Part shown: positions 36,109 through 45,410 of the stretch, piece after piece | Numbering within the stretch: position 1 is the stretch's first letter | Layout of the letters: each line of letters starts with the position of its first letter | Assembly: GCA_942490885.1 (NCBI GenBank) | Contig: CALNYT010000002.1 | Coordinates: 1,798,001-1,862,000, forward strand | Length of the DNA: 64,000 bases | Reading direction: 5' to 3' | Source: Oceanirhabdus sp942490885 | GTDB taxonomy: Bacteria; Bacillota; Clostridia; Clostridiales; Clostridiaceae | Notes under the pieces: model-generated | What the model was told of the DNA's origin: nothing | Seen by the model: the letters and a program-made list of their open reading frames with translations, nothing else | Database searches by the model: none | Made by a program: the position numbers and the translations under genes

Positions 36109-36654
36109 TTAATCAGTACTTAAATTTACTTCAATTTCAATAATAGAATCTTCATTATCATCAATAATTTCAACAGAAACTTTGTTTACTATTGTTGTAA
36201 AACTTTCTTTAATAACACTAACATCTTTAAAGGCATTATCTAAATCTTCTCTTGAAGTAAAGTTACCCATTGTCATATGAGGTAAGAATGTTTTCTCATT
36301 TAGCCACTCTGGTTTATATGGATCTAAAATTCCTGTATATAACTTTGAACTAAGTGTTTTTATATTTTCAATTCCTTCTCTTAAATCAAAAAATAGATAC
36401 ATTCCTAAAGGATTATCTATCTTTATTATTTTTCCCATAGTTAGTGTAAAAAGACTTGTCCCTGTAAGTGCTTTTTCCAAATGTTCTTTAAGTTCAATTG
36501 ACGTAAGATTACTTTCAAATGTAAATACCAAAGTAATATGTGGTCTAACATGATTAGCAAGTGGGTCATATTTTTCTCTAATTTTATCTATAACATTAAT
36601 ATTTTCAAATTGTGGGAATATCATTATGGTTCTTCTTTTAGAAGTACAGTTCAC
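36109..36654 (-). CDS. 2'-5' RNA ligase / cyclic phosphodiesterase-like protein (2H superfamily)
   Basis: 181 residues. Two HxT motifs mark the superfamily: HITL in NHVRPHITLVFTFE and HMTM in FLPHMTMGNFTS. Members hydrolyse or join 2',3'-cyclic or 2'-5' phosphodiester bonds in RNA or nucleotides; the substrate here is unknown. Translation starts at a GTG at 36654, with AAGGAGAG seven bases before it. Stands alone. Confidence 0.82.
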   Translation of the reverse strand: MNCTSKRRTIMIFPQFENINVIDKIREKYDPLANHVRPHITLVFTFESNLTSIELKEHLEKALTGTSLFTLTMGKIIKIDNPLGMYLFFDLREGIENIKTLSSKLYTGILDPYKPEWLNEKTFLPHMTMGNFTSREDLDNAFKDVSVIKESFTTIVNKVSVEIIDDNEDSIIEIEVNLSTD

Positions 36655-36826
36655 TTTAGCCCTCTCCTTATTCTAAATTCTTATGAACTATTATAACATA
36701 ATTTACAATATATAGAACAAAGCATATAAATATTAGCTTTATCTTTTCAAAAGCAGATTAATGTTATTTATGGTAAAATTATATAAGTAACTGAGAATTA
36801 AAATAATTTATAAGGAGACATTTGAA

Positions 36827-37480
36827 ATGTACGAAGAAGATATAAATTATGATGAAGACATAAAGTATGATGCGTATATAAAGTATGTTAAAGAATATTT
36901 GACTGTGCATAATGGACTTGTACCACCTCATCCTCAAATGGCATTTATGAATAAATTTCATCACACTTTACGTGTACTAGGTTGGGCTAAAAGAGTGGCG
37001 GAAGGAAGGAAAGAAGTTGATAGGGATGTTTTATATACAGCAGCAATTTTTCATGATATAGGGTATTCAGATAAAGGTAAAGAGTCACATGCAGAACGGG
37101 GAGCTAAAGCCTTTTATGATTATGCAATAAAAATGAAAATGGATTTATCTTTTATTGAAAAGGTAAAAAATATAATACATCTTCATTCATCAAAAGAATT
37201 ATTAAAGGAAAAGAATATACCAATTGAATTAATAATTCTTATTGAAGCAGATTTGTTGGATGAAGAAGGGGCACTAAGAATGGTATGGTATTCTGCGGAT
37301 AAAGCGGTGAACGGAGCAAAGAGTTATGAGGAGTTTTATCAACATATCCTTATGGGAAATAAAAAACGGTTAGTTAATCCTATGGTAACTGAAAAAGCTA
37401 AGTATTATTGGGATGAGAAGCAGAAATTTGTTGAAGATTTTATGAAACAACTAGAGGATGATATTAAAATTAATTTTTAG
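36827..37480 (+). CDS. HD-domain phosphohydrolase
   Basis: 217 residues. After a Tyr/Asp-rich start (YEEDINYDEDIKYDAYIKY), the HD pattern is FHHTLRVLGWAKRVAE, AAIFHDIGYS, ESHAERGAK and a late IEADLLDEEG. This is the metal-binding set of His and Asp of HD hydrolases acting on nucleotides. AAGGAGA precedes the ATG. It stands alone; the substrate is not predictable. Confidence 0.85.
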   Translation: MYEEDINYDEDIKYDAYIKYVKEYLTVHNGLVPPHPQMAFMNKFHHTLRVLGWAKRVAEGRKEVDRDVLYTAAIFHDIGYSDKGKESHAERGAKAFYDYAIKMKMDLSFIEKVKNIIHLHSSKELLKEKNIPIELIILIEADLLDEEGALRMVWYSADKAVNGAKSYEEFYQHILMGNKKRLVNPMVTEKAKYYWDEKQKFVEDFMKQLEDDIKINF

Positions 37481-37604
37481 TACCTAGATCAGTTATCAAC
37501 TTTCAATTTAGTTTCGACTCAGAATCTTTATATGTGAATGAAAACACTGAGACTATCTTTGTATTTAAGCTAGAATATAATTATGATTTGCTAAGGAGTT
37601 TTAA

Positions 37605-38420
37605 ATGAGAAATATTATAAATCAAAAACATATATTTGAACAACTAATGACTAAAGAGGAATTAATCAGGTTTAGTATGTTTTATGCCATAAGTGAAAGT
37701 AAAGAATCTTATTATGTAACAAACGATGTCAATGTAATTATTGGACAAGAACGGCCAACATCACCTTTATGGATTTATATTAAGAATCATTTATCTGATG
37801 ATGAACGAGAAGAAGTTGTTAAAATCATATGCGAAAGACTTGTAGTTAATCCTACTCTTAATATAGACGGAGAAGAGAAATATCTTAAGTCAATACTTGA
37901 AGAAGTTTCAAGTATTTCTGGAGTCCCTTTTAAGATAAGTCTTCCTAAAAATTCATATGTTTGTCATAAACCTATAACGCCTGAAATGATTTGTGGTAGG
38001 TTATCGAAAGCCAGTAAGAGTGATTTAGAAACTCTTACTACATTCTGCAGAGATAATTGGGAAGATATTGGTTTTGGAGTTCTTACACTAGAGCAAGCTA
38101 ATAACTTCGCACAACGAAAATTAACTAAAGTTGATTTTCATGTTTGGAGAAATGACGATGAAAGAGTGGTCGCTATGGCGTCTATACATAAATATGAGGA
38201 TATTGCAATGACTGATGGCGTTTTTACTGATAGAAATGAACGTAATAAAGGATATGCAAAATTTTTAATGTATACAATTACAAAAGATTTGCTTAATGAG
38301 GGTTTGATGCCGATATTATATGCGGACCGTAGAAAAACAACTCCAAATTATGTATATAAAAGTATTGGTTATGAATATTGTGGTGAGATTACAGAATATA
38401 GATTTTTAAACTGTAAATAA
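37605..38420 (+). CDS. GNAT-family acetyltransferase
   Basis: 271 residues: an unassigned N-terminal half and a C-terminal GNAT fold with the acetyl-CoA loop DRNERNKGYAKFLMYTI (RxxGxA type) and the following LYADRRKTTPNYVYKSIGY. AAGGAG precedes the ATG. The acceptor is unknown. It lies next to a second protein with a similar layout (38554), possibly distant paralogues. Confidence 0.82.
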   Translation: MRNIINQKHIFEQLMTKEELIRFSMFYAISESKESYYVTNDVNVIIGQERPTSPLWIYIKNHLSDDEREEVVKIICERLVVNPTLNIDGEEKYLKSILEEVSSISGVPFKISLPKNSYVCHKPITPEMICGRLSKASKSDLETLTTFCRDNWEDIGFGVLTLEQANNFAQRKLTKVDFHVWRNDDERVVAMASIHKYEDIAMTDGVFTDRNERNKGYAKFLMYTITKDLLNEGLMPILYADRRKTTPNYVYKSIGYEYCGEITEYRFLNCK

Positions 38421-38553
38421 CTTTAAATTTAGAACTTTTTTTGGTGAGTAAATGCTGAGAATCATGCTTTTGAACCATGATTTAGTTGTACGAAAGTAGT
38501 ATAGGGTCCTATTTACCTGAAACTTGAGATTAATTATATAAGAGGTGAAAATG

Positions 38554-39318
38554 ATGAACAATATAAAAGCTATCAAACTTGAAGAAGATATGTTTCCCAA
38601 AACATTTACGAATTTTGTAGAGAAAGACTTTGGAATACTGTTTTATGATGAAGACAATAAAAACTCGTACGATAGTAATCATGCGTTAATCTATAAGGAT
38701 AAAATAAGTGATTTAGGTTCAGTCCTTCAAGTTATAACAAAGTTTTATACTAAAATGAATATTAACCCTAATATTTATCAAGCCCTTGATGATGAGGGAT
38801 ATTTTAAAAGAAATGAAGCTATATTTAAAAAACATGGTTATTCTGTTTGGGTTGAAGGGCCGAATAATTTTATGGTATTAACTGCTGAAAATAATATTAA
38901 AATCAGTAAACAGCTTGATATTAAGTTGATCACTGAGTGGGATGAGCGTATTGCGACAGATATTTGTATTCCCTCTAATGAAAATCATGAAATAGAAGTT
39001 ATAAAAAATTGCTTGAAGTGTAAAGACTATAGGTTTTTTATTGGATATAAAGAAAATAAAGCAGTTGCTATTACATATTTTCATGTTTCTGAATATGATT
39101 GTTGTAGATTTGACTATATAATTATCTCAAAAGATTACCGAAATAAAGGCTATGCAAGAGAACTTCTTTCTTATGTTACTGATTTTTGTAGAGAAAATAA
39201 TCTGTTGAATTGTTTCCAGTGGCCAGCCCATAAAACATCAGAAAGAATTTGTTATGAGGCGGGTTTCAGACATATTTTTTCAACAGAAGCTGGGCGTGCT
39301 TCATACAAAGGAAAATAA
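38554..39318 (+). CDS. GNAT-family acetyltransferase
   Basis: About 255 residues. The C-terminal GNAT domain has the motif SKDYRNKGYARELLSYVTDF and ends in ICYEAGFRHIF. AGAGGTG lies at 38541-38547; two adjacent ATGs (38551, 38554) are possible and the second has better spacing. A GTG at 38545 is inside the site. Monocistronic; the acceptor is unknown. Confidence 0.82.
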   Translation: MNNIKAIKLEEDMFPKTFTNFVEKDFGILFYDEDNKNSYDSNHALIYKDKISDLGSVLQVITKFYTKMNINPNIYQALDDEGYFKRNEAIFKKHGYSVWVEGPNNFMVLTAENNIKISKQLDIKLITEWDERIATDICIPSNENHEIEVIKNCLKCKDYRFFIGYKENKAVAITYFHVSEYDCCRFDYIIISKDYRNKGYARELLSYVTDFCRENNLLNCFQWPAHKTSERICYEAGFRHIFSTEAGRASYKGK

Positions 39319-39438
39319 TCATAATTGTTGGTACAATAGTTTGTTCTAAGTGTTAGGATTATAACTATATGATTTGGAAATTAAGTGAATTTATTTATCA
39401 CAGCGTATATGTAATGTAGAGGAGGTAAAATTTAGTTT

Positions 39439-40383
39439 ATGAAAAAATTAACATTAGAAGACTTTCATGAAATAAAGTTATGGGTGTATCGTAATGCAAG
39501 AAATATTGAATTGACATTATGGCAGTATTATTTTGAAAACGGAAGTAAAGAAGAAGTTCTTACTTCTTTGTCATTTTATCAGAATGAAGATGGTGGATTT
39601 GGTCATGCCCTTGAAGCAGATAATTGGAATCCGAATTCATCACCATATACAACTTTGATAGCTATTAATATTTTAAAAGGTATAGAATTTGAGGATAAGC
39701 ATCACCCAATAATAAAGGGAATTTTTAATTTCCTTGAAGGTGGTGATTATTGTTCAGAAAATGGATGGTTATTCAATATACCATCTAATAAGGACTATCC
39801 TTGTGCTCCGTGGTGGACAAATAATATGGAAGCTAACTCCGTAGAGGGCTTAGGGGTTACAGCTGAAATAGTAGGTTTTATATTGAGATATGGTGATGAA
39901 AATTCTAATCTATACCAAAAAGCTCTAACTTTATGTGATGTAATAATTAATAAGCTTAGGGAAACTGAGAATTATGGAGATATGGGCATTGGGGGATATG
40001 TGATCTTACTTGAAAGTATTGAACAGGCTAATCTCACATGGCGTTTTGAGTGTGGATTTCTTATAGAGAGGCTAAGAACATTGGTACATGATACAATTGA
40101 GAGAGATACTGACAAATGGGAGAACTACTCAGTAAGACCATCTGAATACATAGCTTCTCCTAAAAGTAGATTTTATAAGGGTAATGAGGAAATTGTATCT
40201 TTAGAGCTTGATTATATTATTGAAACAAGACCAAAGAACGGTGTTTGGAACATAACATGGAGTTGGTTTGAAAATAATGAAAAGTATGCAAAGGAGTTTG
40301 CTATAAGTGAGAACTGGTGGAAAGCAAGCAAGGCTATTGAAAAGATAAATTTCTTGAAAAGGTTTAATATGGTAGAAGAATAG
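39439..40383 (+). CDS. Prenyltransferase/squalene-cyclase-like alpha/alpha-barrel protein
   Basis: 314 residues. The segment YQNEDGGFGHALEADNWNPNSSPYTT resembles the QxxDGGF-type repeats of terpenoid cyclase/prenyltransferase barrels, and further Trp-rich segments follow (CAPWWTNNMEANS, WNITWSWFENNEKY). The DxDD motif of true cyclases is not evident, so enzymatic function is open. Similar proteins are usually annotated as hypothetical. GAGGAGG precedes the start at slightly long spacing. Stands alone. Confidence 0.65.
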   Translation: MKKLTLEDFHEIKLWVYRNARNIELTLWQYYFENGSKEEVLTSLSFYQNEDGGFGHALEADNWNPNSSPYTTLIAINILKGIEFEDKHHPIIKGIFNFLEGGDYCSENGWLFNIPSNKDYPCAPWWTNNMEANSVEGLGVTAEIVGFILRYGDENSNLYQKALTLCDVIINKLRETENYGDMGIGGYVILLESIEQANLTWRFECGFLIERLRTLVHDTIERDTDKWENYSVRPSEYIASPKSRFYKGNEEIVSLELDYIIETRPKNGVWNITWSWFENNEKYAKEFAISENWWKASKAIEKINFLKRFNMVEE

Positions 40384-40550
40384 ATGATTTGTAGGTTACA
40401 GAAGATAACACATTGCAAAGTTAAAATCTCGATTTGTCTCTTATAGAATTATTCTTCAAAGAATATTAGATTATGGAATAGTATTCACTATAAGTAATTT
40501 CACATCTAGCTCTTCATTTATGTAGATAAATAGTTATATCGCTATTTTTT

Positions 40551-40580
40551 AAAAAGGAGATAGCCCAGCTATCTCCTTTT
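40551..40580 (-). terminator. Terminator of the MFS gene
   Basis: AAAAGGAGATAGC and GCTATCTCCTTTT form a perfect 13-bp stem with loop CCA; on the minus strand it is followed by TTTTTAAAAAAT. It lies two bases after the MFS stop codon. Confidence 0.85.
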
Positions 40581-40581
40581 A

Positions 40582-41829
40582 TTATTCAGTATAAGAAATT
40601 TTTCTACAATCTTTTGCTTTCCAAAAATTTGAAAGTACAATTAAAGCAATAATCATAATACTCAATACTATAACTAGAAAGGTAAACCCAACTCTCATGG
40701 ATATTCTATTTGATATAATTCCAAAAGGTAGAGCTATAATCATTGTCATTCCACGTTTCATAAGGGAGTAGAATGATTCAGTTGTTGCTCTAAGGTTACC
40801 TTTAATATTCTTATGGATCTCAGTAATTACAACAGGTTCCATTACTGAATAACACAAGTAGAATAAGAAAAGTGGTATTACAACTAGATAGTTATTTGAA
40901 GCTATTAATAATATTATACTTAGCACTAGACCAATTAAAGTTAATAAATACCCATCAATTTTCGAAAAGAATTTACCTGCTTTTGATGAGAGTACGGAAC
41001 CTAAGCTGCAAGCACCTAAACTGAAGAGGCTCACTACACCAAATAAGTACACTGGAAATCCAATTTCTTTAATATAAATTTGGTAGAACTCATCAACTTG
41101 AACGGTTATTCCAGCTGCTATAATACCAGCTAAAGCTATTAATAAAATATAAGAGTTTTTAATAAAAAAGTTAAATACTTCTTTCATATCTTCAATGTTT
41201 TTCTTGAGTCCATAACATTCATTTTTAACTGTGACAGGCTCAGTACTTTTCTCAGAAATGGAAACATCATAAAGAAATAATGTACATAAAAAAACTAAAA
41301 TACAACTTATAAGAGATAAAATGTAGTTTAAAGTATATGTTGTCTTAAAAGCAATATATGAACCTAAAAGAGCAGCAATTATACTAGTACTATAATCTAC
41401 AAATCTCAGTTTTGACATATGTTTATGAAATGAATCCTCTTTTCCAAGTGCTTTTAAAGTGTCATAAAAAATAGCGTTTTCTGCTCCACTGTTGAAGGCT
41501 TTTCCTATGCCTGTTGCAATGGTAGCTATAGCAAACATGAAGAAGTTATGAGCAAATATTAAAATTAAAAACTCAAGGCATGTCAATAATGAAGCTATAA
41601 CAATGAGATTTTTTCTACTCCAAATATCTGCTAGATATCCACTGGGTATTTCCAGGGTAATAATAACTAAAGCATAAATCACTTCAGTGTATGACACCAT
41701 TTCAATTGACATTCCTCTTGATAATGAGAATAATCTCTCAATTACATAAGCGAACATTAAGCTTTGGAATATGCTAATTCCGTATATACATAATATATTT
41801 CTTTTTAATTTATTTTCAGATAAATTCAT
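40582..41829 (-). CDS. Major facilitator superfamily transporter, probable drug exporter
   Basis: 415 residues with about twelve transmembrane helices. Motifs of MFS exporters are present: the loop after helix 2 reads GYLADIWSRKNLIVIAS (a GxLaDrxGrkx-like motif A), and helix 4-5 has ATGIGKAFNSGAENAIFYDTL, as in the Bcr/MFS_1 efflux group. The ATG at 41829 is chosen because CGGAGGGA lies just upstream; a frame extension to 41865 has no site. An ORF of seven codons precedes it (41909), suggesting translation-linked control as in antibiotic efflux genes. The substrate is unknown. Confidence 0.85.
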   Translation of the reverse strand: MNLSENKLKRNILCIYGISIFQSLMFAYVIERLFSLSRGMSIEMVSYTEVIYALVIITLEIPSGYLADIWSRKNLIVIASLLTCLEFLILIFAHNFFMFAIATIATGIGKAFNSGAENAIFYDTLKALGKEDSFHKHMSKLRFVDYSTSIIAALLGSYIAFKTTYTLNYILSLISCILVFLCTLFLYDVSISEKSTEPVTVKNECYGLKKNIEDMKEVFNFFIKNSYILLIALAGIIAAGITVQVDEFYQIYIKEIGFPVYLFGVVSLFSLGACSLGSVLSSKAGKFFSKIDGYLLTLIGLVLSIILLIASNNYLVVIPLFLFYLCYSVMEPVVITEIHKNIKGNLRATTESFYSLMKRGMTMIIALPFGIISNRISMRVGFTFLVIVLSIMIIALIVLSNFWKAKDCRKISYTE

Positions 41830-41885
41830 TTTGTATCCCTCCGTAGAATTAATTGTTAAATACAATTGATTAACAAAATTCTCAT

Positions 41886-41945
41886 GGAGGTGGTCGTGTT
41901 AATTGGGGTTAGTTAGGGCCACGTAAAAACATAGGGTTCCTCCTT
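41886..41945 (-). promoter_or_regulatory. Leader peptide ORF and attenuator region of the MFS gene
   Basis: On the minus strand a strong AAGGAGGA (41945-41938) is followed five bases later by an ATG opening MFLRGPN-stop (41932-41909). Further down, CCACCTCC (41893-41886) is complementary to the leader's GGAGG and to the GGAGG of the MFS gene (41842-41838). Leader peptides with this layout control macrolide, lincosamide and phenicol resistance genes by ribosome stalling. The pairing scheme is my inference. Confidence 0.55.
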
Positions 41946-42217
41946 GATTAATATATTTCCATAAATGTTTATAATTATATTATAACTTCGGTAAAGGTAT
42001 AATATCAAGCAGTTTAATAATGTTAGAAAAATCCCTTCTTTTCATGTATCTATTAGTTATTAGTAACAATTATTCATTTAATTTCTGAATACAAAATCAT
42101 CCTACTATTGGAAATTACTATTTAACTTACCATATATAAATCTGATATATTAAGGGTAAAGGATACGTAGTATTATTCCTAGGGTATTAAATAGAATATA
42201 ATTGAAGGGAGATAGTT
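41946..42217. other. Non-coding gap between divergent MFS and YedE genes
   Basis: AT-rich; a minus-strand TATAAT-like promoter for the MFS leader is plausible near 41980 (TATAATTATAAAC on that strand), and a GAAGGGAG ribosome binding site for yedE lies at 42204. No riboswitch or repeat recognised. Confidence 0.4.
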
Positions 42218-43294
42218 ATGGGTAGTAAAAAAGGTATAATTTTCGCAGGGGCGATTATAGGATTTCTCTCTGCTATGTTAGTGTTTTTCGGCAATCCAGG
42301 AAACATGGGGGTATGTGTTGCATGTTTCATAAGAGATACAGCTGGGGCATTAGGACTTCACTCAGTAGAAAAGTTAAGCTTTATTAGACCTGAGATTATT
42401 GGGATTGTTTTAGGGGCATTTGTTATGGCCATAATAGGAAAAGAATTCAATGCAAAAGGTGGATCATCACCCTTTATAAGATTTGTACTTGGGTTTGTGG
42501 TAATGGTAGGAGCATTAGTATTCTTAGGGTGTCCATTAAGAATGATACTTAGACTTGGTGGAGGAGATTTAAATGCTATAGTTGGATTATTAGGTTTTGC
42601 AGCTGGTATAATTGGAGGAATATTCTTCTTAAATAAAGGATTCAGTTTAAAAAGGACTTATAAATTAAATAAAGTAGAGGGATACTTATTTCCATTGATT
42701 TGTGTGGCGCTAGGTGTATTGGTTATTGTTGCTCCAGCATTTGTTACACTTAAAGCAAAACATGCACCAATACTAATAGCTCTAAGTGTAGGAGCGGTTG
42801 CTGGATTGCTTGCACAGAGGACAAGACTTTGTATGGTAGGAGGAATTAGAGATTTATTTCTATTTAAAGATGGATATTTAATTTCAGGATTCATTTCAAT
42901 ATTTGTTTTTGTTCTAATTGGAAATGTGATTTTTGGTAATCTTAACATTGGATTTGTTGAGCAACCGGCAGCTCATAATGATGGTCTGTGGAACTTCTTA
43001 GGGATGTTTGTTGCAGGATGGGGTAGTGTTCTTTTAGGAGGATGTCCACTTAGGCAACTTGTATTATCAGGAGAGGGGAATATTGACTCTGTTGTCACTA
43101 TAATGGGAATGTTATTAGGGGGAGCACTTAGTCATAACTTCGCATTAGCTTCAAGTGGAGCAGGTGCAACACCAAATGGAAAGATTGCTGTTATAATTGG
43201 AATATTTATTTTATTAGGTATTTCATATTTCAATATTGAAAAAATTAAGGTTAAGATGAAAGGGGATGCTAAAGTTGATTCAAGTAGATGCTAG
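42218..43294 (+). CDS. yedE: YedE-family selenium-associated membrane transporter
   Basis: 358 residues, nine or more transmembrane helices in two related halves (YeeE/YedE, sulfur-transport fold). Each half has a conserved cysteine segment: GVCVACFIRDTAG and FLGCPLRMILRL, then RTRLCMVGGIRD and LLGGCPLRQLVLSGEG. The gene set with a TusA-like and a DUF3343 protein is the one found in selenium-using anaerobes, so import of a selenium or reduced-sulfur compound is likely. AAGGGAG precedes the ATG. The end overlaps the next gene. Confidence 0.87.
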   Translation: MGSKKGIIFAGAIIGFLSAMLVFFGNPGNMGVCVACFIRDTAGALGLHSVEKLSFIRPEIIGIVLGAFVMAIIGKEFNAKGGSSPFIRFVLGFVVMVGALVFLGCPLRMILRLGGGDLNAIVGLLGFAAGIIGGIFFLNKGFSLKRTYKLNKVEGYLFPLICVALGVLVIVAPAFVTLKAKHAPILIALSVGAVAGLLAQRTRLCMVGGIRDLFLFKDGYLISGFISIFVFVLIGNVIFGNLNIGFVEQPAAHNDGLWNFLGMFVAGWGSVLLGGCPLRQLVLSGEGNIDSVVTIMGMLLGGALSHNFALASSGAGATPNGKIAVIIGIFILLGISYFNIEKIKVKMKGDAKVDSSRC

Positions 43295-43481
43295 AGGTCT
43301 TGCTTGTCCACAGCCTATAATGATGGCAAGAGATATAATTTCAGAAAAGCCACAAGAATTTGAGATAATAGTTGATACTGGAGCACCGAAGACAAATGTT
43401 CCAAGGTTCATAAAAAGAGCAGGATATACAGTTGAAATTATTGAAAAGGAAGATGAAGTTACTATCATCGCTAGGAAATAG
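43266..43481 (+). CDS. TusA/SirA-like sulfur or selenium carrier protein
   Basis: 71 residues, a single TusA-like domain (DARGLACPQPIMMARDII) with the CPxP cysteine that carries persulfide or perselenide. It corresponds to the N-terminal part of the selenium-metabolism protein YedF. It overlaps yedE by 29 bases. The ATG at 43266 is given, but a TTG at 43275, giving an IQVDARGLACPQP start, has better spacing from AAGGGG. Probably hands selenium or sulfur between YedE and a downstream acceptor. Confidence 0.85.
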   Translation: MLKLIQVDARGLACPQPIMMARDIISEKPQEFEIIVDTGAPKTNVPRFIKRAGYTVEIIEKEDEVTIIARK

Positions 43482-43484
43482 ACT

Positions 43485-43721
43485 ATGACATACTTTGCAT
43501 TATTTTTCACTTATACTGGAGCAATGAAATATGAGAAATTCCTAAAGAGTAAAGGGTGCTTATGTCAAATCATGCCTGTTCCAAGAAAGTTAACTTCAAA
43601 CTGTGGAGTAGGTGCGAAATTTACCTTTGAAGAGGAGATAAACTCAGTAATTTCAGAAGATATTGAGAAACTATTCATGGTTGATGGTGAAAAGTATACA
43701 TTGATTTATGAGGAAGAATAA
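43485..43721 (+). CDS. DUF3343 protein, putative Se/S carrier
   Basis: 78 residues, the size of the DUF3343 family: FALFFTYTGAMKYEKFLKSKG at the N-terminus and a conserved cysteine in SNCGVGAKF. It starts three bases after the TusA-like stop and completes the selenium trio. selD, selA and selB are not in the window, so whether the cell makes selenocysteine or selenouridine cannot be judged here. Confidence 0.85.
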   Translation: MTYFALFFTYTGAMKYEKFLKSKGCLCQIMPVPRKLTSNCGVGAKFTFEEEINSVISEDIEKLFMVDGEKYTLIYEEE

Positions 43722-43743
43722 CTAAAATTTAATTATGAAATAA

Positions 43744-43780
43744 AAAAAGATTATAGATATGATTCTATAATCTTTTTGAG
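43744..43780. terminator. Bidirectional terminator after the selenium trio
   Basis: AAAAAGATTATAG and CTATAATCTTTTT form a perfect 13-bp stem with an eight-base loop; A- and T-runs on the two sides let it serve both the DUF3343 gene and the convergent kinase gene. Confidence 0.87.
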
Positions 43781-43842
43781 TTTAAGATCAGTGTTAATCT
43801 TTTCAGAAACATGAGTAATTATACTCATGCTGTTTATACTCA

Positions 43843-44586
43843 TTATTTAATACAACTATTTATCATAGTCATTAGTTTTTCCTCTTCATTACCGATATTT
43901 TCACTAAGTCGCGCTGCTGCAAGTACGGGTAACCAAGCTAGAATTCTTTCTTTTTCTTTGCCGGTTTCTTTGCAATATATCATCAAATACATTTCTGCTA
44001 GTTCAGGAAAATATAAAGAGTAAAGCAGATAGGTTCTACAAGCATCACCATCAGCACACCCTATGGTGGAATCTATCCAATCAATAATCCAATATTCCTC
44101 TTCATAAACTATGATATTATATCCATGAAAATCCCCATGGCATAGTTCATTCCCATCTGGAAGTTCCATTAAAAGAGTTAGCATCTTTTCCTTATGAGTT
44201 ATGCTTAAATTTTTATTCCCTTGTATTTTATCTTTTAATTTATCTTTTAATGAAAATGGCAAGTAGACTTTTTTTGAGTGGATTTCTACCTGTAATTTTA
44301 CCATTCGATTGAAATAAACTTCAATATTATCTTTATCTTTAAAAATACAATCAAAAAGAGATTCTCCTTTTATATAATCCATCTTTATTGCCATTTGATT
44401 ATCAATACTCAATACTTCATATATTTTAGGAACATGGAGTTGAGTATTCTCAATAATTGAGTTAATCAGAGCCTCATAAAAAACATCTGTCTTTGTATAA
44501 TTCTCTTTAAATAACTTAATAGCATATTTCCCAGAACTATATACTGTAGCTTGTGCCCCAGTACCAATAACTTTATTTAGCTCCAC
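43843..44586 (-). CDS. APH-family phosphotransferase (kinase-like fold)
   Basis: 247 residues. Nucleotide loop GTGAQATVYSSGKYAIKLF, catalytic loop LCHGDFHGYNIIV (Asp and Asn) and metal-binding WIIDWIDSTIG, as in aminoglycoside, choline and homoserine kinases. Starts at a GTG at 44586 with AAGGGGGAAA before it. The substrate is unknown; antibiotic resistance should not be assumed. Next gene upstream on the same strand is the DUF4440 protein, 44 bases away. Confidence 0.84.
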   Translation of the reverse strand: MELNKVIGTGAQATVYSSGKYAIKLFKENYTKTDVFYEALINSIIENTQLHVPKIYEVLSIDNQMAIKMDYIKGESLFDCIFKDKDNIEVYFNRMVKLQVEIHSKKVYLPFSLKDKLKDKIQGNKNLSITHKEKMLTLLMELPDGNELCHGDFHGYNIIVYEEEYWIIDWIDSTIGCADGDACRTYLLYSLYFPELAEMYLMIYCKETGKEKERILAWLPVLAAARLSENIGNEEEKLMTMINSCIK

Positions 44587-44629
44587 TTTTATTTCCCCCT
44601 TAAATCATAGCCATCTACTATTTTTAATA

Positions 44630-45031
44630 TTAGAAAGTTATATCTTGAAATTCAGATGTTAATGTTCCTTGATGAAAAACCATTTTCCATTTGTCATCAA
44701 AACATTTCCATATAGAACTACGGTTTGAGTATTTGTTATCTTCACTGGCATAGTTATGTTTTATTACTTTATATAGTGCTAAGATACAATCATTACTAAG
44801 TTGTTTTATTTCAAAGTCTTTTATTTCCCAGTTCAATTCTGGTACATTAGAGCTTGTGCTAATTGCCTCAGTATTATCATATCTCCATATATGGCCAGAG
44901 CTAGTGAATTCTATAAAGTCTTCAGCTAGTAGTTCAGTTGTTTTTTCTGCTGATTGTCTTACTTCAGGTTTTAATAGAGAATTCTCAAGTTGTAAAATGT
45001 GGTTTTCAAGTACTAATAAAATTCTAACCAC
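44630..45031 (-). CDS. DUF4440 / NTF2-like protein
   Basis: Up to 133 residues. DUF4440 features: LENHILQLENSLLKPEVRQSAEKTTELLAEDFIEFTSSGHIW and, at the end, RSSIWKCFDDKWKMVFHQGT. The fold is a small cone-shaped barrel; function is unknown. The start at 45031 (a GTG) has no clear ribosome binding site, so the true start may be a few codons further in. Possibly co-transcribed with the kinase gene. Confidence 0.72.
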   Translation of the reverse strand: MVRILLVLENHILQLENSLLKPEVRQSAEKTTELLAEDFIEFTSSGHIWRYDNTEAISTSSNVPELNWEIKDFEIKQLSNDCILALYKVIKHNYASEDNKYSNRSSIWKCFDDKWKMVFHQGTLTSEFQDITF

Positions 45032-45259
45032 AACATATTATACTATTGTTTAATAGATTGCAGTTTTAGGTTATGTATATTATAACATAAATTTCAATAT
45101 ACTTGAAATTAAATGTACACATTAATGTATTGAATATAACATAATCCTAAAGGCGACTGCTTTTACAAAATTGGATTAAGGTGTGGGCTTAGAACTAATA
45201 CTAAGTGAGGAGTTATTATCAAATGGTAAAAAATACACAAGTAAAAAGATTAAATTTAA

Positions 45260-45379
45260 TTGACTTTAGTTCTAACTTTATATATAATCGATATTAACAC
45301 AACGCATAAATATGCAAAAATAAAGATAAATATTCACTATGATATGCGAATATTCAATTACTATGAATATATATGCAAA
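45260..45379 (+). promoter_or_regulatory. Promoter and ArgR/AhrC-like ARG boxes upstream of argG
   Basis: TTGACT (45260-45265) and TATAAT (45283-45288), spacer 17, form a promoter. Downstream lie three related AT-rich sites: CATAAATATGCAAA near 45304, TGCGAATATTCAAT near 45345, and TATGAATATATATGCAAA (45362-45379). The last closely matches the Bacillus ARG box CATGAATAAAAATTCAAG. Repressor bound here would block or slow transcription into the T-box leader. Confidence 0.6.
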
Positions 45380-45410
45380 AAAATGAATGATGATAAAAGT
45401 TAAATATGAT

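Noticed and set aside
43811..44023. Plus-strand ORF opposite the APH-like kinase gene
   Set aside because: Antisense to the 3' part of a well-supported gene.
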